Shown piece after piece: positions 52,006 through 61,323 of a stretch of DNA of 64,000 nucleotides (within the stretch, counting starts at the first letter, position 1; every line of letters starts with the position of its first letter). Under the pieces are notes generated by a model. That model made no database searches. It was not told where the DNA came from and was given only the letters and a program-made list of their open reading frames with translations. The position numbers were made by a program, and so were the translations under genes. The DNA is from CBDBDZ01 sp965204215. Lineage in GTDB: Bacteria; Pseudomonadota; Gammaproteobacteria; Pseudomonadales; GM7GCV1. The stretch lies in contig CBDBDZ010000013.1 in the NCBI GenBank assembly GCA_965204215.1, positions 1 through 64,000 on the forward strand, given 5' to 3'.

Positions 52006-53251
52006 TATTTCATTGAAAGTATTACACATTAGTACTAGCGATCTTCAAGGTGGAGCAGCAAGAGCTACGTATAGACTTCATCAAGCATTACTTGCTAATG
52101 GTATAGACAGCACATTATTTGTTCAAAATAAAACAAGTGACGATAATTCAGTTATTGCTGAAATTACCACTAGTAAAAAAGTGTTAAATAAACTACGTCC
52201 TACATTAGATGGAATTCCTGTAAAGCTTTATATAGATCGAAAGTCATCTTTATTTAGCCCATCTTACCTTCCATTTAGTAATGTTATAAGAAAAATTAAT
52301 GAAATTAAACCGAATTTAGTCCATCTTCATTGGATCTGTCATGGAATGATTAGCGTTGAGGATATTGCCAAAATTAATGTTCCAATTGTTTGGACTTTAC
52401 ATGATAATTGGGCCTTTACTGGCGGGTGTCATAATATTGAAGGTTGCGAAAAATATCAAAATTCTTGCGGCAGTTGCCCCAAATTAGCCAGCGCTAGAGA
52501 AAATGATTTGAGTCGTAAAGTATTTAAAAGGAAACAAAAAATATTTTCTCAAATTGATAAGCTAGTTATTGTTGGGGTTAGTCGTTGGTTAGTAGACTGT
52601 ATAAAAAAAAGTAAACTTTTAGGAGATAGAAATATAGTAAGGTTGCCAAATCCTTTAGATACTAATAAATTCAAACCTTTCGATGTTGATAAAGCAAGAG
52701 AGTTGTGGTGCTTACCTAAACATAAAAAAATAGTTTTATTTGGTGCAAATAGTGCTACGGTTGATCCCAATAAAGGTTTTTTAGAATTGTGCGACGCATT
52801 AGGCCAACTTAAGCGTGATGATATAGAATTTGTAGTATTTGGAGGCAGCAAGCCAAAATTATTTCAAAAACTTGAGTTTAAAACGCACTATTTGGGGCAT
52901 GTTTACGATGATATAAGTCTAGTTACTATCTATAACGCTGCAGATATAATGGTGGTACCCAGTTTGCAAGAGGCATTTGGTCAGACTGCTAGTGAGTCAA
53001 TGGCTTGTGGAACCCCAGTTGTAGCTTTTGGTCATACTGGTTTGCTTGACATTGTGGATCATAAAAAAAATGGTTATCTCGCACAGCCAATTGATACCAG
53101 CGATTTAGCCCATGGAATTGAATGGATGTTAGATAATAAAGATTACGATATTTTTTGTTCTAGAGCGAGGAATAAAGTGTTAAACGAGTTTGATTGTACA
53201 GTTGTAGCTGAAAGCTATGTTAAATTATATAACGATATTTTAAATGATTAG
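51995..53251 (+). CDS. Glycosyltransferase, family 4
   Basis: GT-B fold enzyme of 418 residues. The N-terminal domain opens with LHISTSDLQGGAARATYRLH near 9, a donor-binding Gly-Gly-Ala motif, then NLVHLHWICHGMIS and a Cys-rich loop (GGCHNIEGCEKYQNSCGSCP). The C-terminal domain has the EX7E region as SLQEAFGQTASESMACGTPV near 327. Retaining GT4 enzymes of this WcaL/colanic-like subgroup add a hexose to the lipid-linked unit. Donor and linkage are unknown. A second, related enzyme with the same GGAAKAA opening lies at 57357. Confidence 0.88.
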   Translation: MKNNISLKVLHISTSDLQGGAARATYRLHQALLANGIDSTLFVQNKTSDDNSVIAEITTSKKVLNKLRPTLDGIPVKLYIDRKSSLFSPSYLPFSNVIRKINEIKPNLVHLHWICHGMISVEDIAKINVPIVWTLHDNWAFTGGCHNIEGCEKYQNSCGSCPKLASARENDLSRKVFKRKQKIFSQIDKLVIVGVSRWLVDCIKKSKLLGDRNIVRLPNPLDTNKFKPFDVDKARELWCLPKHKKIVLFGANSATVDPNKGFLELCDALGQLKRDDIEFVVFGGSKPKLFQKLEFKTHYLGHVYDDISLVTIYNAADIMVVPSLQEAFGQTASESMACGTPVVAFGHTGLLDIVDHKKNGYLAQPIDTSDLAHGIEWMLDNKDYDIFCSRARNKVLNEFDCTVVAESYVKLYNDILND

Positions 53252-54179
53252 AATGTCGAGTTGGGTTAATGACTGTTCTACTATAAGAACAATTCAGAAA
53301 ATAAAACCTACAATGCTCAAAGTGACAAATGAGCAGTTTGAGTCTATTCTCTTTTTACAAGAAAATAAAAAAAGAATTGATGAAGGTGGATTACGTTTAT
53401 TAGGTCAATATAAAAAAAGCCTTAAAAATAAGCCTCTTCTAACAATAATAACACCGGTTTTTAACGGTAAAGACTATCTAGAGGAAACTATTCTAAGTGT
53501 ACTTTCACAGACTTATGATAATGTTGAATATATTATTATTGATGGAGGTAGTACAGATGGTTCTTTAGATATAATCAAAAAATATACACATGTAATTGAC
53601 TATTGGGTCAGTGAACCAGATGAGGGTATCAGTGATGCTTTCAATAAAGGAGTTCGACTAGCTTGTGGAGATTACATAAACTTTCAGGGTGATGGTGATG
53701 GATTCTATTCAACAACTGTATTAGAAAAAATTATTCAAGGAGTGAATTATAGCGAAGATATATTTATTAGTGGGCAAATACAGAGAGTTACCGTAGATGG
53801 AAAAGAGATGTATATTTCTAAGTTTAATTCTAAGTTTAACAAAAAATCATTGTTAATTAATATGTCAATGCCACATCAAGGCTTATTTACTAACCTTAGG
53901 TATTTTAAGAAGTATGGGTTATTTGATATTAAAAATATTTATTGTATGGATTATGACCACTTACTTCGCTCATACCGCGAATTTCCTGCAGTTATCATGA
54001 AAAATATTATTGTCGCTAAATGGAGAGCGGATGGGCTCGGGGAAAATAAAGACTTAGAGGTATTTCAAGAATACCATAAAATAAAAATTGACAATAAGAT
54101 TGCGGCTTATCCAGTTTTGATGATAATTAATTTTTTGATTCGAGCCAAATATGTTATTAATAAATTACTGAATGTATAA
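53244..54179 (+). CDS. Glycosyltransferase, family 2
   Basis: GT-A fold inverting enzyme of 311 residues. The core starts at about 65: LLTIITPVFNGKDYLEETIL, then VEYIIIDGGSTDGSLDIIKK, YWVSEPDEGISDAFNKGVRL and the metal-binding stretch INFQGDGDGFY, where DGD stands in place of the usual DDD/DXD. A ~60-residue N-terminal extension with basic residues precedes it. The start overlaps the previous gene. It is likely one of the repeat-unit transferases, donor unknown. Confidence 0.87.
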   Translation: MIRMSSWVNDCSTIRTIQKIKPTMLKVTNEQFESILFLQENKKRIDEGGLRLLGQYKKSLKNKPLLTIITPVFNGKDYLEETILSVLSQTYDNVEYIIIDGGSTDGSLDIIKKYTHVIDYWVSEPDEGISDAFNKGVRLACGDYINFQGDGDGFYSTTVLEKIIQGVNYSEDIFISGQIQRVTVDGKEMYISKFNSKFNKKSLLINMSMPHQGLFTNLRYFKKYGLFDIKNIYCMDYDHLLRSYREFPAVIMKNIIVAKWRADGLGENKDLEVFQEYHKIKIDNKIAAYPVLMIINFLIRAKYVINKLLNV

Positions 54180-55135
54180 GAGCGTCAGTTGGGTCACTAA
54201 TCTAAAGGCTTTCGGCATTGTCACGGTGGTGTTGGGACATATCACCACTCCATTCAGTGAGTTTATTTATTCTTGGCATATGCCTTTGTTTTTTATGCTC
54301 TCTGGTTTTTTTATTAAATCAGGAGTTGATTTAAAAACATTAATTGTTAAAGATTGGTGCCGTTTGATGATGCCATACTTCATCTTTGCAATTTTAGCCT
54401 TATTAATAACACATGTTAAACAATGGGGTTTAAATAGAGGAAGTTTAAATTGGTTAGGTGAACTAAGTGCCATTTTTTATTGGATGGATTACAAACATTT
54501 AAAGAATTCTTATGCTTATGTTTTGTGGTTTTTGCCTACATTATTTTTTGCTAAAATTTTATGTTATTTAATCATTAAATATATTCCAAATTTAATATTT
54601 CAAAATTGTGCATTTGTCTTTTGCTTTATTGTCAGTTTTCACTTATATCTACCTTTTGGGCATTAGTAATGCAATGAATAGTGCATTATGGGTATTCGTT
54701 GGTTCACAATTGTTTCGGATTTTGAATAAGGAGTTTAATCGATATTTCCTTTTTTCTACCGTAGCGTTTCTCAGTATATTACTTTTTATCTTATTTACTT
54801 ATTGGGGAATCCCAAAACTAAATATGTCATTGTTGCAATATAGTGGGAAAATTATCAATATTTTATGGGCTATTTTATTATTTTTGTTATTTAGTTTTAT
54901 TTTTAAGATATTAACAGATGATCTAAGTAAAAATACTTTTACTGTTGCATGGGGGATGGAGACAATGATGTTGTTTATACTGCACCCTTATACAAATAAT
55001 ATTTCACATATTGTCGTTGAAAAATTCTCCTTTGGAGAATGGCCTTTAAAATTAATTTTTTCATTAGCATTGCTCCATATCTTGCTGATAATTAAACAGC
55101 GATATAATGACAAATGGATATTTAAGTATGTATGA
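54172..55135 (+). pseudogene. O-acetyltransferase (acyltransferase 3), frameshifted
   Basis: Two overlapping frames together make one membrane acyltransferase. The first (54172-54666) opens SVSWVTNLKAFGIVTVVLGH and has MPLFFMLSGFFIKSG, hallmarks of the acyltransferase-3 family, with the catalytic histidine near residue 22. The second (from about 54640 to 55135) continues with the remaining membrane helices (NAMNSALWVFVGSQLF onward). The shift falls near TTTT at 54653-54656. The protein would be ~320 residues and would add acetyl groups to the polymer. It is either inactivated or a sequencing error in a homopolymer. Confidence 0.8.
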
Positions 55136-56159
55136 CTATGTAATCGTCACACACTTACCTGCTTTTTATAAAGTGAATTTGTATAACGAATTAAGTAAAA
55201 GTCTGAGTATCTTTGTGGTTTTTCTATCAATTGAAACAAATGAAAATCGAGCGGCAGATTTTGCCTCTTTAACTAATGCATCTTTTGAATACGTATTATT
55301 AAGCACAGGTTCATTTCAAAACCGTAATAAGCTGATAACAATATATAAATTGTTATTAAAATTACATAATGTTCAATATAGAAGAATATTATTAGGCGGA
55401 TGGGATTTATTAGAGTTTTGGGTAATAGCAATATTGTTCCCTAGTTATAAGAATTGTTTATCATTAGAATCAAGTATTCTAGAAAGTAGTGTAAGTGGAG
55501 TTAAAGGATTTGCAAAAAAAGTATTTCTTTCTATGATAGATATTGTTTTTGCGTCTGGGAATTCGCATGTTGATTTATTAAAAAAATTAAATTATCAGAA
55601 ACAAATAAGAATAACTAGAGGTGTAGGTATTATTAATAAACCGCCTTTCGAACAAATAAGGAAAAAATATCGAAAAAGATTTTTATTTATTGGTCGGTTA
55701 TCAAAAATAAAAAATTTATCTTTGTTAATTAATGCTTTTAATCAATTGCCAGATTACCAGTTAACTATTATTGGGAATGGAGAAGAGAAAAAATATTTAT
55801 CTACAATATCACAAGAAAATATCAGTTTTTTAAGCTCAATCAAAAACTCAGATTTAATGTTAGAATTTTGCAAGAACGATATCTTCGTATTACCAAGTTT
55901 AAGCGAGCCATGGGGTTTAGTTGTTGAAGAGGCACTTTATTTTGGCCTGCCAGTAATAGTTTCAAATAGATGTGGCGTTTCAGAGTTAATTACTCATGGT
56001 GTTAACGGATATGTTTTTTCCCCATTCAATGAACTGGAGTTAATTAAAATTATTAAACAGATTAATGAGAGTTCATTTGAATATTTATCAAGCAATGTAG
56101 TGAAAAATGAGATGATGAATAAAGATAAGCATCAAGTTATCAGCTATGATTTTATATAG
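55128..56159 (+). CDS. Glycosyltransferase, family 4
   Basis: GT-B enzyme of 343 residues with start at 55128 (MYDYVIVTHLPAFYKVNLYN). An in-frame ATG seven codons earlier lies in the acyltransferase gene. The C-terminal domain is clear: RFLFIGRLSKIKNLSLLINA near 182, then LPSLSEPWGLVVEEALYFGL near 260 with the EX7E pair, and VIVSNRCGVSELITHGVNG. The N-terminal acceptor domain is divergent. It overlaps its neighbours on both sides (8 bp upstream, 14 bp into wzy). Confidence 0.87.
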   Translation: MYDYVIVTHLPAFYKVNLYNELSKSLSIFVVFLSIETNENRAADFASLTNASFEYVLLSTGSFQNRNKLITIYKLLLKLHNVQYRRILLGGWDLLEFWVIAILFPSYKNCLSLESSILESSVSGVKGFAKKVFLSMIDIVFASGNSHVDLLKKLNYQKQIRITRGVGIINKPPFEQIRKKYRKRFLFIGRLSKIKNLSLLINAFNQLPDYQLTIIGNGEEKKYLSTISQENISFLSSIKNSDLMLEFCKNDIFVLPSLSEPWGLVVEEALYFGLPVIVSNRCGVSELITHGVNGYVFSPFNELELIKIIKQINESSFEYLSSNVVKNEMMNKDKHQVISYDFI

Positions 56160-57360
56160 TTACGGAGGTATACAATATAGACTTAAAGACTTTTTAATAG
56201 TTTTAGGGTGTATTCTTTTATCTAAATCTTTGTATTATGAAACTTACGGAAGTAATTTACTATTAATTATTTTACTAGGCCTTTTGATTATTACGGTAAA
56301 ACCTCTTAAATTGCAATTTAATAAAAAGATAATATTTTATATTTTGTTTTTTATTAGCCTAATTATTGTAAATACTGAGACTCAAGTAGATACGGCAACT
56401 GTACTCATAGTGAGACTGTGCATAGCCGCTTATGTTGTACACCTCTTAGACTTTAAAAAGTTTTCAATTATTTACATAAGAATAATATTGTTTTTATGCC
56501 TTACATCTTTAGCATACCTTTTTATTATTTATTTCAAGATTTACTCTTTTTTGCCAGATTTTATTGGTTTAGATGGACGATCGTTAAAAAACTTTTTATT
56601 TTTTGGTGTAAGTAATAATAATATGATACATAATGTGTATCGTAATAGTGGATTATGGTGGGAACCAGGTGCTTTTCAAATATTTATAAATATTGCTTTT
56701 ATATTTGCTATAGCTAATAAAATGATGACTACTAAGTTGTATATTATTCTTGGAGTAACGATAATTAGTACTTTATCAACCACAGGAGTACTAGTTTATA
56801 TTTTATTGAGTACGATTTATTGGAAGGATGTTATGAAAACAAGTGGTAAACGGGTTTTACATATATTGTTTCTTTTGTTGACTATAGGGATTGTTATAGT
56901 TATTGCTATCCCTTTTTTATTAATTAAGTTTGGAGGAGGAAATCTAGGCGAAGCAAGTCTCTCTTTCTTGTCTAGATACTATGATTTTATCATAAGCATT
57001 AACCTATTCAGTGATAACTTGTTATTAGGCTATGGCTTTGGGAGCCAAAACGCTATACCATACGGAAAAGAATTACTGGGGAGTGACAGGTATGAGCTAA
57101 TTAATCCGACAGGGTCAGATGGGTTATCAATGTTTGTTGCACAATGTGGAATTTTTTCCGTGATTCTACTGTATCCATTTTTGTATCCGAAGTATTGTTT
57201 ACGGCAGGGAATTTTAAATCGTACTTTAATTATGGTTTGTTTATTAGTAATGTTTAATACTGAAAATTTTACATTTATTTTAATTTTCACCTTATTGAGT
57301 TTCTACGGTATTGTTGGACACAAAAGGTTGTGCCAGCCGGTTCATACTACTAAAAGATGA
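56146..57360 (+). CDS. wzy: O-antigen polymerase Wzy
   Basis: Integral membrane protein of 404 residues with about 11 predicted helices and very AT-rich coding, as usual for Wzy. The Wzy_C/O-antigen ligase-like signature is seen as RNSGLWWEPGAFQIFINIAF near 168 and the late periplasmic loop with LLGYGFGSQNAIPYGKELLG near 291. It joins repeat units at the periplasmic face. The assignment rests on topology, the motif and its place among glycosyltransferases and Wzx/Wzz, since Wzy sequences are poorly conserved. It overlaps the next gene as ATGA. Confidence 0.8.
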   Translation: MILYSYGGIQYRLKDFLIVLGCILLSKSLYYETYGSNLLLIILLGLLIITVKPLKLQFNKKIIFYILFFISLIIVNTETQVDTATVLIVRLCIAAYVVHLLDFKKFSIIYIRIILFLCLTSLAYLFIIYFKIYSFLPDFIGLDGRSLKNFLFFGVSNNNMIHNVYRNSGLWWEPGAFQIFINIAFIFAIANKMMTTKLYIILGVTIISTLSTTGVLVYILLSTIYWKDVMKTSGKRVLHILFLLLTIGIVIVIAIPFLLIKFGGGNLGEASLSFLSRYYDFIISINLFSDNLLLGYGFGSQNAIPYGKELLGSDRYELINPTGSDGLSMFVAQCGIFSVILLYPFLYPKYCLRQGILNRTLIMVCLLVMFNTENFTFILIFTLLSFYGIVGHKRLCQPVHTTKR

Positions 57361-58595
57361 AAGTAACATTTATTGCATTCACTTCGTTAAGAGGGGGGGC
57401 TGCGAAGGCAGCTGTTAGATTTCAAAGAATAATTAATAATTTTGGTGGATATGATGTATCATTTGTTACAGTTGAAACAGATGATAGCTTAATTCTTTCT
57501 TTAAGAAGAGTGGTTCATTTTGCTTTTTGGGTGGTTTCGCAGATGCTTACGAAGTTGCAGATAGATGATTACCCAGTAAAAAAGTCATTGAACATTTTTG
57601 GTAATAAGTATATACAGAATAAAATTAAAGAATCGACGTTTGTTCATGTTCACTGGATTAATAACGAAACAGTAAGTATTAAAGATATTCCGCTTTTATC
57701 AAAAAAGGCTATTATAACGCTACACGATGAATGGTTTTATTGTGGTGCTGAGCATCATGCTTTAAGTAATAAAGGTTATCAAAGAGTTATTTATGGCTAC
57801 TCTGCTGCAAATAAAAATATCCGAGGAGTTGACCTTAATAAATTAATATGGAATTTAAAGAAGAAGTATTATTCTTCATTACACGATGTAGTTTTCACCG
57901 TACCATCTTCTTGGATGAAAAGCAGAGCTGAAAGAAGTTATTTGCTTAAAGGAAGAGATATTCGAGTGATCCCAAATCCAATAGACACAAATCTTTTTAA
58001 GAATCAGAATAAAGAGCACAAAATAAAAGGTGTAAATGAGAAGGATTTTGTAATACTTTTTGGGGCTGTTGGTGGACGAATTAATAAATTGAAAGGGTAT
58101 GATCTTCTTTTGGCAGCAATCTCGAAATTTTCTAACTATGTTGAGTACAAGTCTAATATAAAAATTATTATTTTTGGTAGCAAATATAGAAAATGTTATT
58201 CAATTTCAGATATAACTGCCATTGAAATTGGGGTTATATCCTCAGAGGAAGAATTAGCCAAAATTTATTCGTCCGTATCAATTACTGTAGTACCCTCGCG
58301 TGCGGAATCTTTTGGACAAGTAGCTGCCGAAAGCTTAAGTTGTGGTACTCCTGTAGTATGCTTTGGGGCAACAGGTTTGACGGATATAGTTAAGCACAAA
58401 ATTAATGGCTTTTTGGCATGTCCGTTTGATCCGACTTCATTATGCGAAGGAATACTATGGCTTTATAATTTGAGTGGAAGAGATCGATGGTATCTGGGGG
58501 CAAATGGTCGTAGACACATAATAGAAAAGTTTAGTGAGAATGTCGTGGCTAAACAGTTAATATCTTTGTATAATGAAAAAAAGCGGCTTCAGTAG
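57357..58595 (+). CDS. Glycosyltransferase, family 4
   Basis: GT-B enzyme of 412 residues, related to the gene at 51995. It opens FIAFTSLRGGAAKAAVRFQR and has FVHVHWINNETVSIKDIPLL and LHDEWFYCGAEHHA. The C-terminal domain holds VVPSRAESFGQVAAESLSCG near 317 with both glutamates of EX7E. Its stop is immediately followed by a solo IS3-type end (58597-58612). Two paralogous GT4 enzymes in one locus suggest two similar sugar additions. Confidence 0.88.
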   Translation: MKVTFIAFTSLRGGAAKAAVRFQRIINNFGGYDVSFVTVETDDSLILSLRRVVHFAFWVVSQMLTKLQIDDYPVKKSLNIFGNKYIQNKIKESTFVHVHWINNETVSIKDIPLLSKKAIITLHDEWFYCGAEHHALSNKGYQRVIYGYSAANKNIRGVDLNKLIWNLKKKYYSSLHDVVFTVPSSWMKSRAERSYLLKGRDIRVIPNPIDTNLFKNQNKEHKIKGVNEKDFVILFGAVGGRINKLKGYDLLLAAISKFSNYVEYKSNIKIIIFGSKYRKCYSISDITAIEIGVISSEEELAKIYSSVSITVVPSRAESFGQVAAESLSCGTPVVCFGATGLTDIVKHKINGFLACPFDPTSLCEGILWLYNLSGRDRWYLGANGRRHIIEKFSENVVAKQLISLYNEKKRLQ

Positions 58596-58596
58596 T

Positions 58597-58612
58597 TACA
58601 AGTGGACCCCAT
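58597..58612. repeat. Solo IS3-type terminus TACAAGTGGACCCCAT
   Basis: A 16-bp terminus identical to that at 59488-59503 and complementary to the IS ends at 48920 and 49253. It continues as CATCTAGACAAC, close to the complement of the sequence left of 48920. It starts 1 bp after a glycosyltransferase stop. The next 130 bp, up to 58743, hold no gene. Confidence 0.7.
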
Positions 58613-58743
58613 CATCTAGACAACAATCTTGAAAATTAAGAAATATTTTGTCACGACTATCTAATATTCGATTTTGAAAGAATGATAAGCTCGATGCTTC
58701 AAACCATAACCACTTATCCAAACTCTTAAATTAGAGTTAGTTA

Positions 58744-59487
58744 ATGAAGGTTAGTATTATTACTGTTACCTATAACAGCTCAGCTACTATTTTGAGTACA
58801 TTAGAGTCAATAAATGAGCAGAGTTACAGAGATATTGAATACATTATTATAGATGGGGACTCTAAAGATGACACTGTTGATATTGTAAAACAAAATTGCC
58901 CACGAGTGGCGTATATCATCAGTGAACCAGATGATGGGATTTATGATGCTTTGAATAAAGGAATAAGTATAGCAACGGGTGATTTAATTGGTTTTTTACA
59001 TTCCGATGATTTTTTTGCCTATTCCGATGCAATTAAGGATATTGTTAACACTTTAATTAGCAGTAATTGTCAAGCAATATATGCTGATTTAGAGTACGTC
59101 TCTAAAAAAAATATAAATAATGTTGTTCGTTTTTGGAAAGCTGGTGAATGTTCGAGAAAGAAACTAATGAATGGTTGGATGCCTCCTCATCCTACTTATT
59201 ACATGAAACGAGAGTTGTACTATAAATATGGGTTATTTGATTTAAGTTTAAATATTGCTGCGGATTATGACTCTTTACTTCGATATTTATTAAATACTGA
59301 TGTACAGCTAAGCTATTTGCCAAAAGTTCTAATAAAAATGAGAATAGGAGGGACAAGTAATAGTAACCTTAAGAATATAGTTTTAAAAACAAGACAAGAT
59401 ATAATTGCATTATCTAAAAATAATGTGCCAGTTTTAAAAGCTATATTAGGTAAGAATTTATCTAAACTATTTCAATTTTTTAGATGA
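58744..59487 (+). CDS. Glycosyltransferase, family 2
   Basis: Compact GT-A enzyme of 247 residues. Motifs run MKVSIITVTYNSSATILSTL, YIIIDGDSKDDTVDIVK near 35, SEPDDGIYDALNKGISIATG near 61, and the metal-binding HSDDFFAYSD near 87; GWMPPHPTYYMKRELYYKYG near 141 is typical of WcaA/WbbX-like transferases. It is bracketed by two identical IS-end repeats, so it may have moved into the locus as a unit. Donor sugar unknown. Confidence 0.9.
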   Translation: MKVSIITVTYNSSATILSTLESINEQSYRDIEYIIIDGDSKDDTVDIVKQNCPRVAYIISEPDDGIYDALNKGISIATGDLIGFLHSDDFFAYSDAIKDIVNTLISSNCQAIYADLEYVSKKNINNVVRFWKAGECSRKKLMNGWMPPHPTYYMKRELYYKYGLFDLSLNIAADYDSLLRYLLNTDVQLSYLPKVLIKMRIGGTSNSNLKNIVLKTRQDIIALSKNNVPVLKAILGKNLSKLFQFFR

Positions 59488-59503
59488 TACAAGTGGACCC
59501 CAT
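59488..59503. repeat. Solo IS3-type terminus, second copy
   Basis: Identical to 58597-58612 and in the same orientation; it begins directly after the glycosyltransferase stop. The following ~100 bp up to manC contain a TTCTAGAA palindrome and no gene. Confidence 0.7.
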
Positions 59504-59605
59504 TTGACTTTAGTTCTAGAACTCTTCCAAGAAGGATAAAATGTTAACTTTGAATAATTCACTTAAAGTTACTTTTCTAAAAGTCGATTAACTATATATT
59601 TGTAA

Positions 59606-61039
59606 ATGTTATTAATACCTGTTGTTATATCCGGCGGCAGCGGCACACGCCTTTGGCCGCTTTCTCGTTCTTTGTACCCCAAACAATTTTTATCTTTAGT
59701 AGATAAACAAACCATGTTGCAGTCTACTATCCAAAGGCTTAATGGTCTGAATAGTGAAAAGCCAGTAACAATATGTAACGAAGAGCATCGCTTTGTTGTT
59801 GCTGAGCAGTTGCGCTCAATAGGTAAATTAGGACCAATCATTCTTGAGCCAGAAGGGCGAAATACTGCCCCTGCGGTAGCTGTGTCTGCAGGGATTGTCA
59901 GCAATTTGTATGATAAAGATGTACTTTTATTGGTTTTAGCTGCTGATCATGTGATTCAAAATGAATCATCTTTTATTGAAACAGTAAATAAAGCCATTCC
60001 TCTTGCCCAAAATGGGGCATTAGTCACTTTCGGGATTGTGCCTGACGCTCCCAACACAGGCTATGGTTACATCAAAGTTGGTGATAGTTACGATACAGGT
60101 TTCAAAGTTGATCAGTTTGTAGAAAAGCCTGATTTAAATACTGCACAAGAATATCTGGACTCCGGGAGCTATTTTTGGAATAGCGGGATGTTTTTGTTTA
60201 AAGCCAGTGCTTATCTTGAAGAACTAAATAAATATCGAAATGACATAGCGCAAAGCTGTTCACAAGCCATTGCAAATTGTATTGATGATTCACTAGACGA
60301 TAAGGTAAATTTTATTCGGTTGAACGCGGATGCCTTCTTAAATTGCCCGTCAGAGTCAATTGATTATGCGGTGATGGAAAAAACCGATAAAGCAGTGATG
60401 GTGCCTTTGGATGCAGGGTGGAGTGATGTGGGGTCCTGGGCATCACTGTTAGATGTTTCGGAAAAAGATAGCTCAGGCAACGCCATTAAAGGCGATGCAG
60501 TGGTCAAACAATCGCGGGACTGTTTGGTTTATTCCGAAGAGCGATTAGTCACTTTACTTGGGATGGAGGATACTATAGTTGTCGATACTAAAGATGCACT
60601 GTTAGTTGCCAATAAAGATAAAATTCAGGATATAAAAAGCATAGTAGAAGCGCTAAAAAGCGCAGGGCGTTCAGAAGTTGACTTGCATCGGGAGGTGAAT
60701 CGCCCCTGGGGTAAGTATGACTCCATTGATAATGGTAAGCGCTATCAAGTGAAGCGAATTACCGTCAATCCTGGTGCAAAATTAAGTGTGCAAATGCATC
60801 ATCACCGTGCCGAGCATTGGATTGTTGTCTCGGGTACTGCCAAAGTGACCAATGGCGATAATACGTTTATTCTAAGCGAAAACGAGTCTACCTATATTCC
60901 TGTTGGCGTTGTTCATGCTTTGGAAAACCCAGGCAAGATGTCATTAGAGCTAATTGAAGTGCAATCAGGGTCTTACCTTGGAGAAGATGATATTGTGCGT
61001 TTTGAGGATAAGTATGGTAGGGTTGCGAAAGATGTATAG
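59606..61039 (+). CDS. manC: Mannose-1-phosphate guanylyltransferase / mannose-6-phosphate isomerase
   Basis: Bifunctional enzyme of 477 residues providing GDP-mannose for gmd/fcl and for mannosyl transfer. The guanylyltransferase domain has VISGGSGTRLWPLSRSLYPK near 9 and FVEKPD near 172. The C-terminal type II isomerase is a cupin, with WGKYDSIDNGKRYQVKRITV near 371, QMHHHRAEHWIVVSGTAKV near 398 carrying the metal-binding histidines, and ENESTYIPVGVVHALENPG. Length is standard. No phosphomannomutase (manB) is in the window, so mannose-1-phosphate must come from a gene elsewhere. Confidence 0.95.
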   Translation: MLLIPVVISGGSGTRLWPLSRSLYPKQFLSLVDKQTMLQSTIQRLNGLNSEKPVTICNEEHRFVVAEQLRSIGKLGPIILEPEGRNTAPAVAVSAGIVSNLYDKDVLLLVLAADHVIQNESSFIETVNKAIPLAQNGALVTFGIVPDAPNTGYGYIKVGDSYDTGFKVDQFVEKPDLNTAQEYLDSGSYFWNSGMFLFKASAYLEELNKYRNDIAQSCSQAIANCIDDSLDDKVNFIRLNADAFLNCPSESIDYAVMEKTDKAVMVPLDAGWSDVGSWASLLDVSEKDSSGNAIKGDAVVKQSRDCLVYSEERLVTLLGMEDTIVVDTKDALLVANKDKIQDIKSIVEALKSAGRSEVDLHREVNRPWGKYDSIDNGKRYQVKRITVNPGAKLSVQMHHHRAEHWIVVSGTAKVTNGDNTFILSENESTYIPVGVVHALENPGKMSLELIEVQSGSYLGEDDIVRFEDKYGRVAKDV

Positions 61040-61085
61040 ATTTGAGCATCACACTGGCTGAGTTATTTCGTGATACACTTTTACT

Positions 61086-61235
61086 ATGAAAGCTACAGTC
61101 TTATTACCTGAGTTTATTTCACTTGCTGAAAAGGATGAAGCAATTGATTGCCTATGGTTGTATGGTTCACAAGTTAAAGGAAATGCTAATCAGCACAGCG
61201 ATTGTGAACGAAAAGGCGGCGTTTACTGGCAGTAA
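61086..61235 (+). pseudogene. Truncated MNT nucleotidyltransferase, MITE-interrupted
   Basis: The first ~40 codons encode a minimal nucleotidyltransferase start with LWLYGSQVKGNANQHSDC, the GSX10D signature. The frame then enters family B repeat sequence and stops after nine foreign codons. The second catalytic Asp and everything beyond are lost, and no partner HEPN gene follows. This is a second, dead MntA-type gene in the same locus, distinct from the intact one at 42002. Confidence 0.75.
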
Positions 61236-61307
61236 ATGAGCATTTTGAGTGAAAATTTAACGCTGTATTGACGAGAGCAACGAGCGCAGTAATGATGCAA
61301 AACTCTC
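61206..61307. mobile_element. Family B/A-related miniature element, one end intact
   Basis: The right end TGCAAAACTCTC and the segment ACGCTGTATTGACGAG are shared (inverted) with the complete copy at 33978-34076. The left part, with GTTTACTGGCAGTAAATGAG, resembles the core of family A elements. The left terminus is missing inside the truncated nucleotidyltransferase. It links the two families. galE begins 17 bp later. Confidence 0.65.
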
Positions 61308-61323
61308 TATTTAAAGCTATTAA

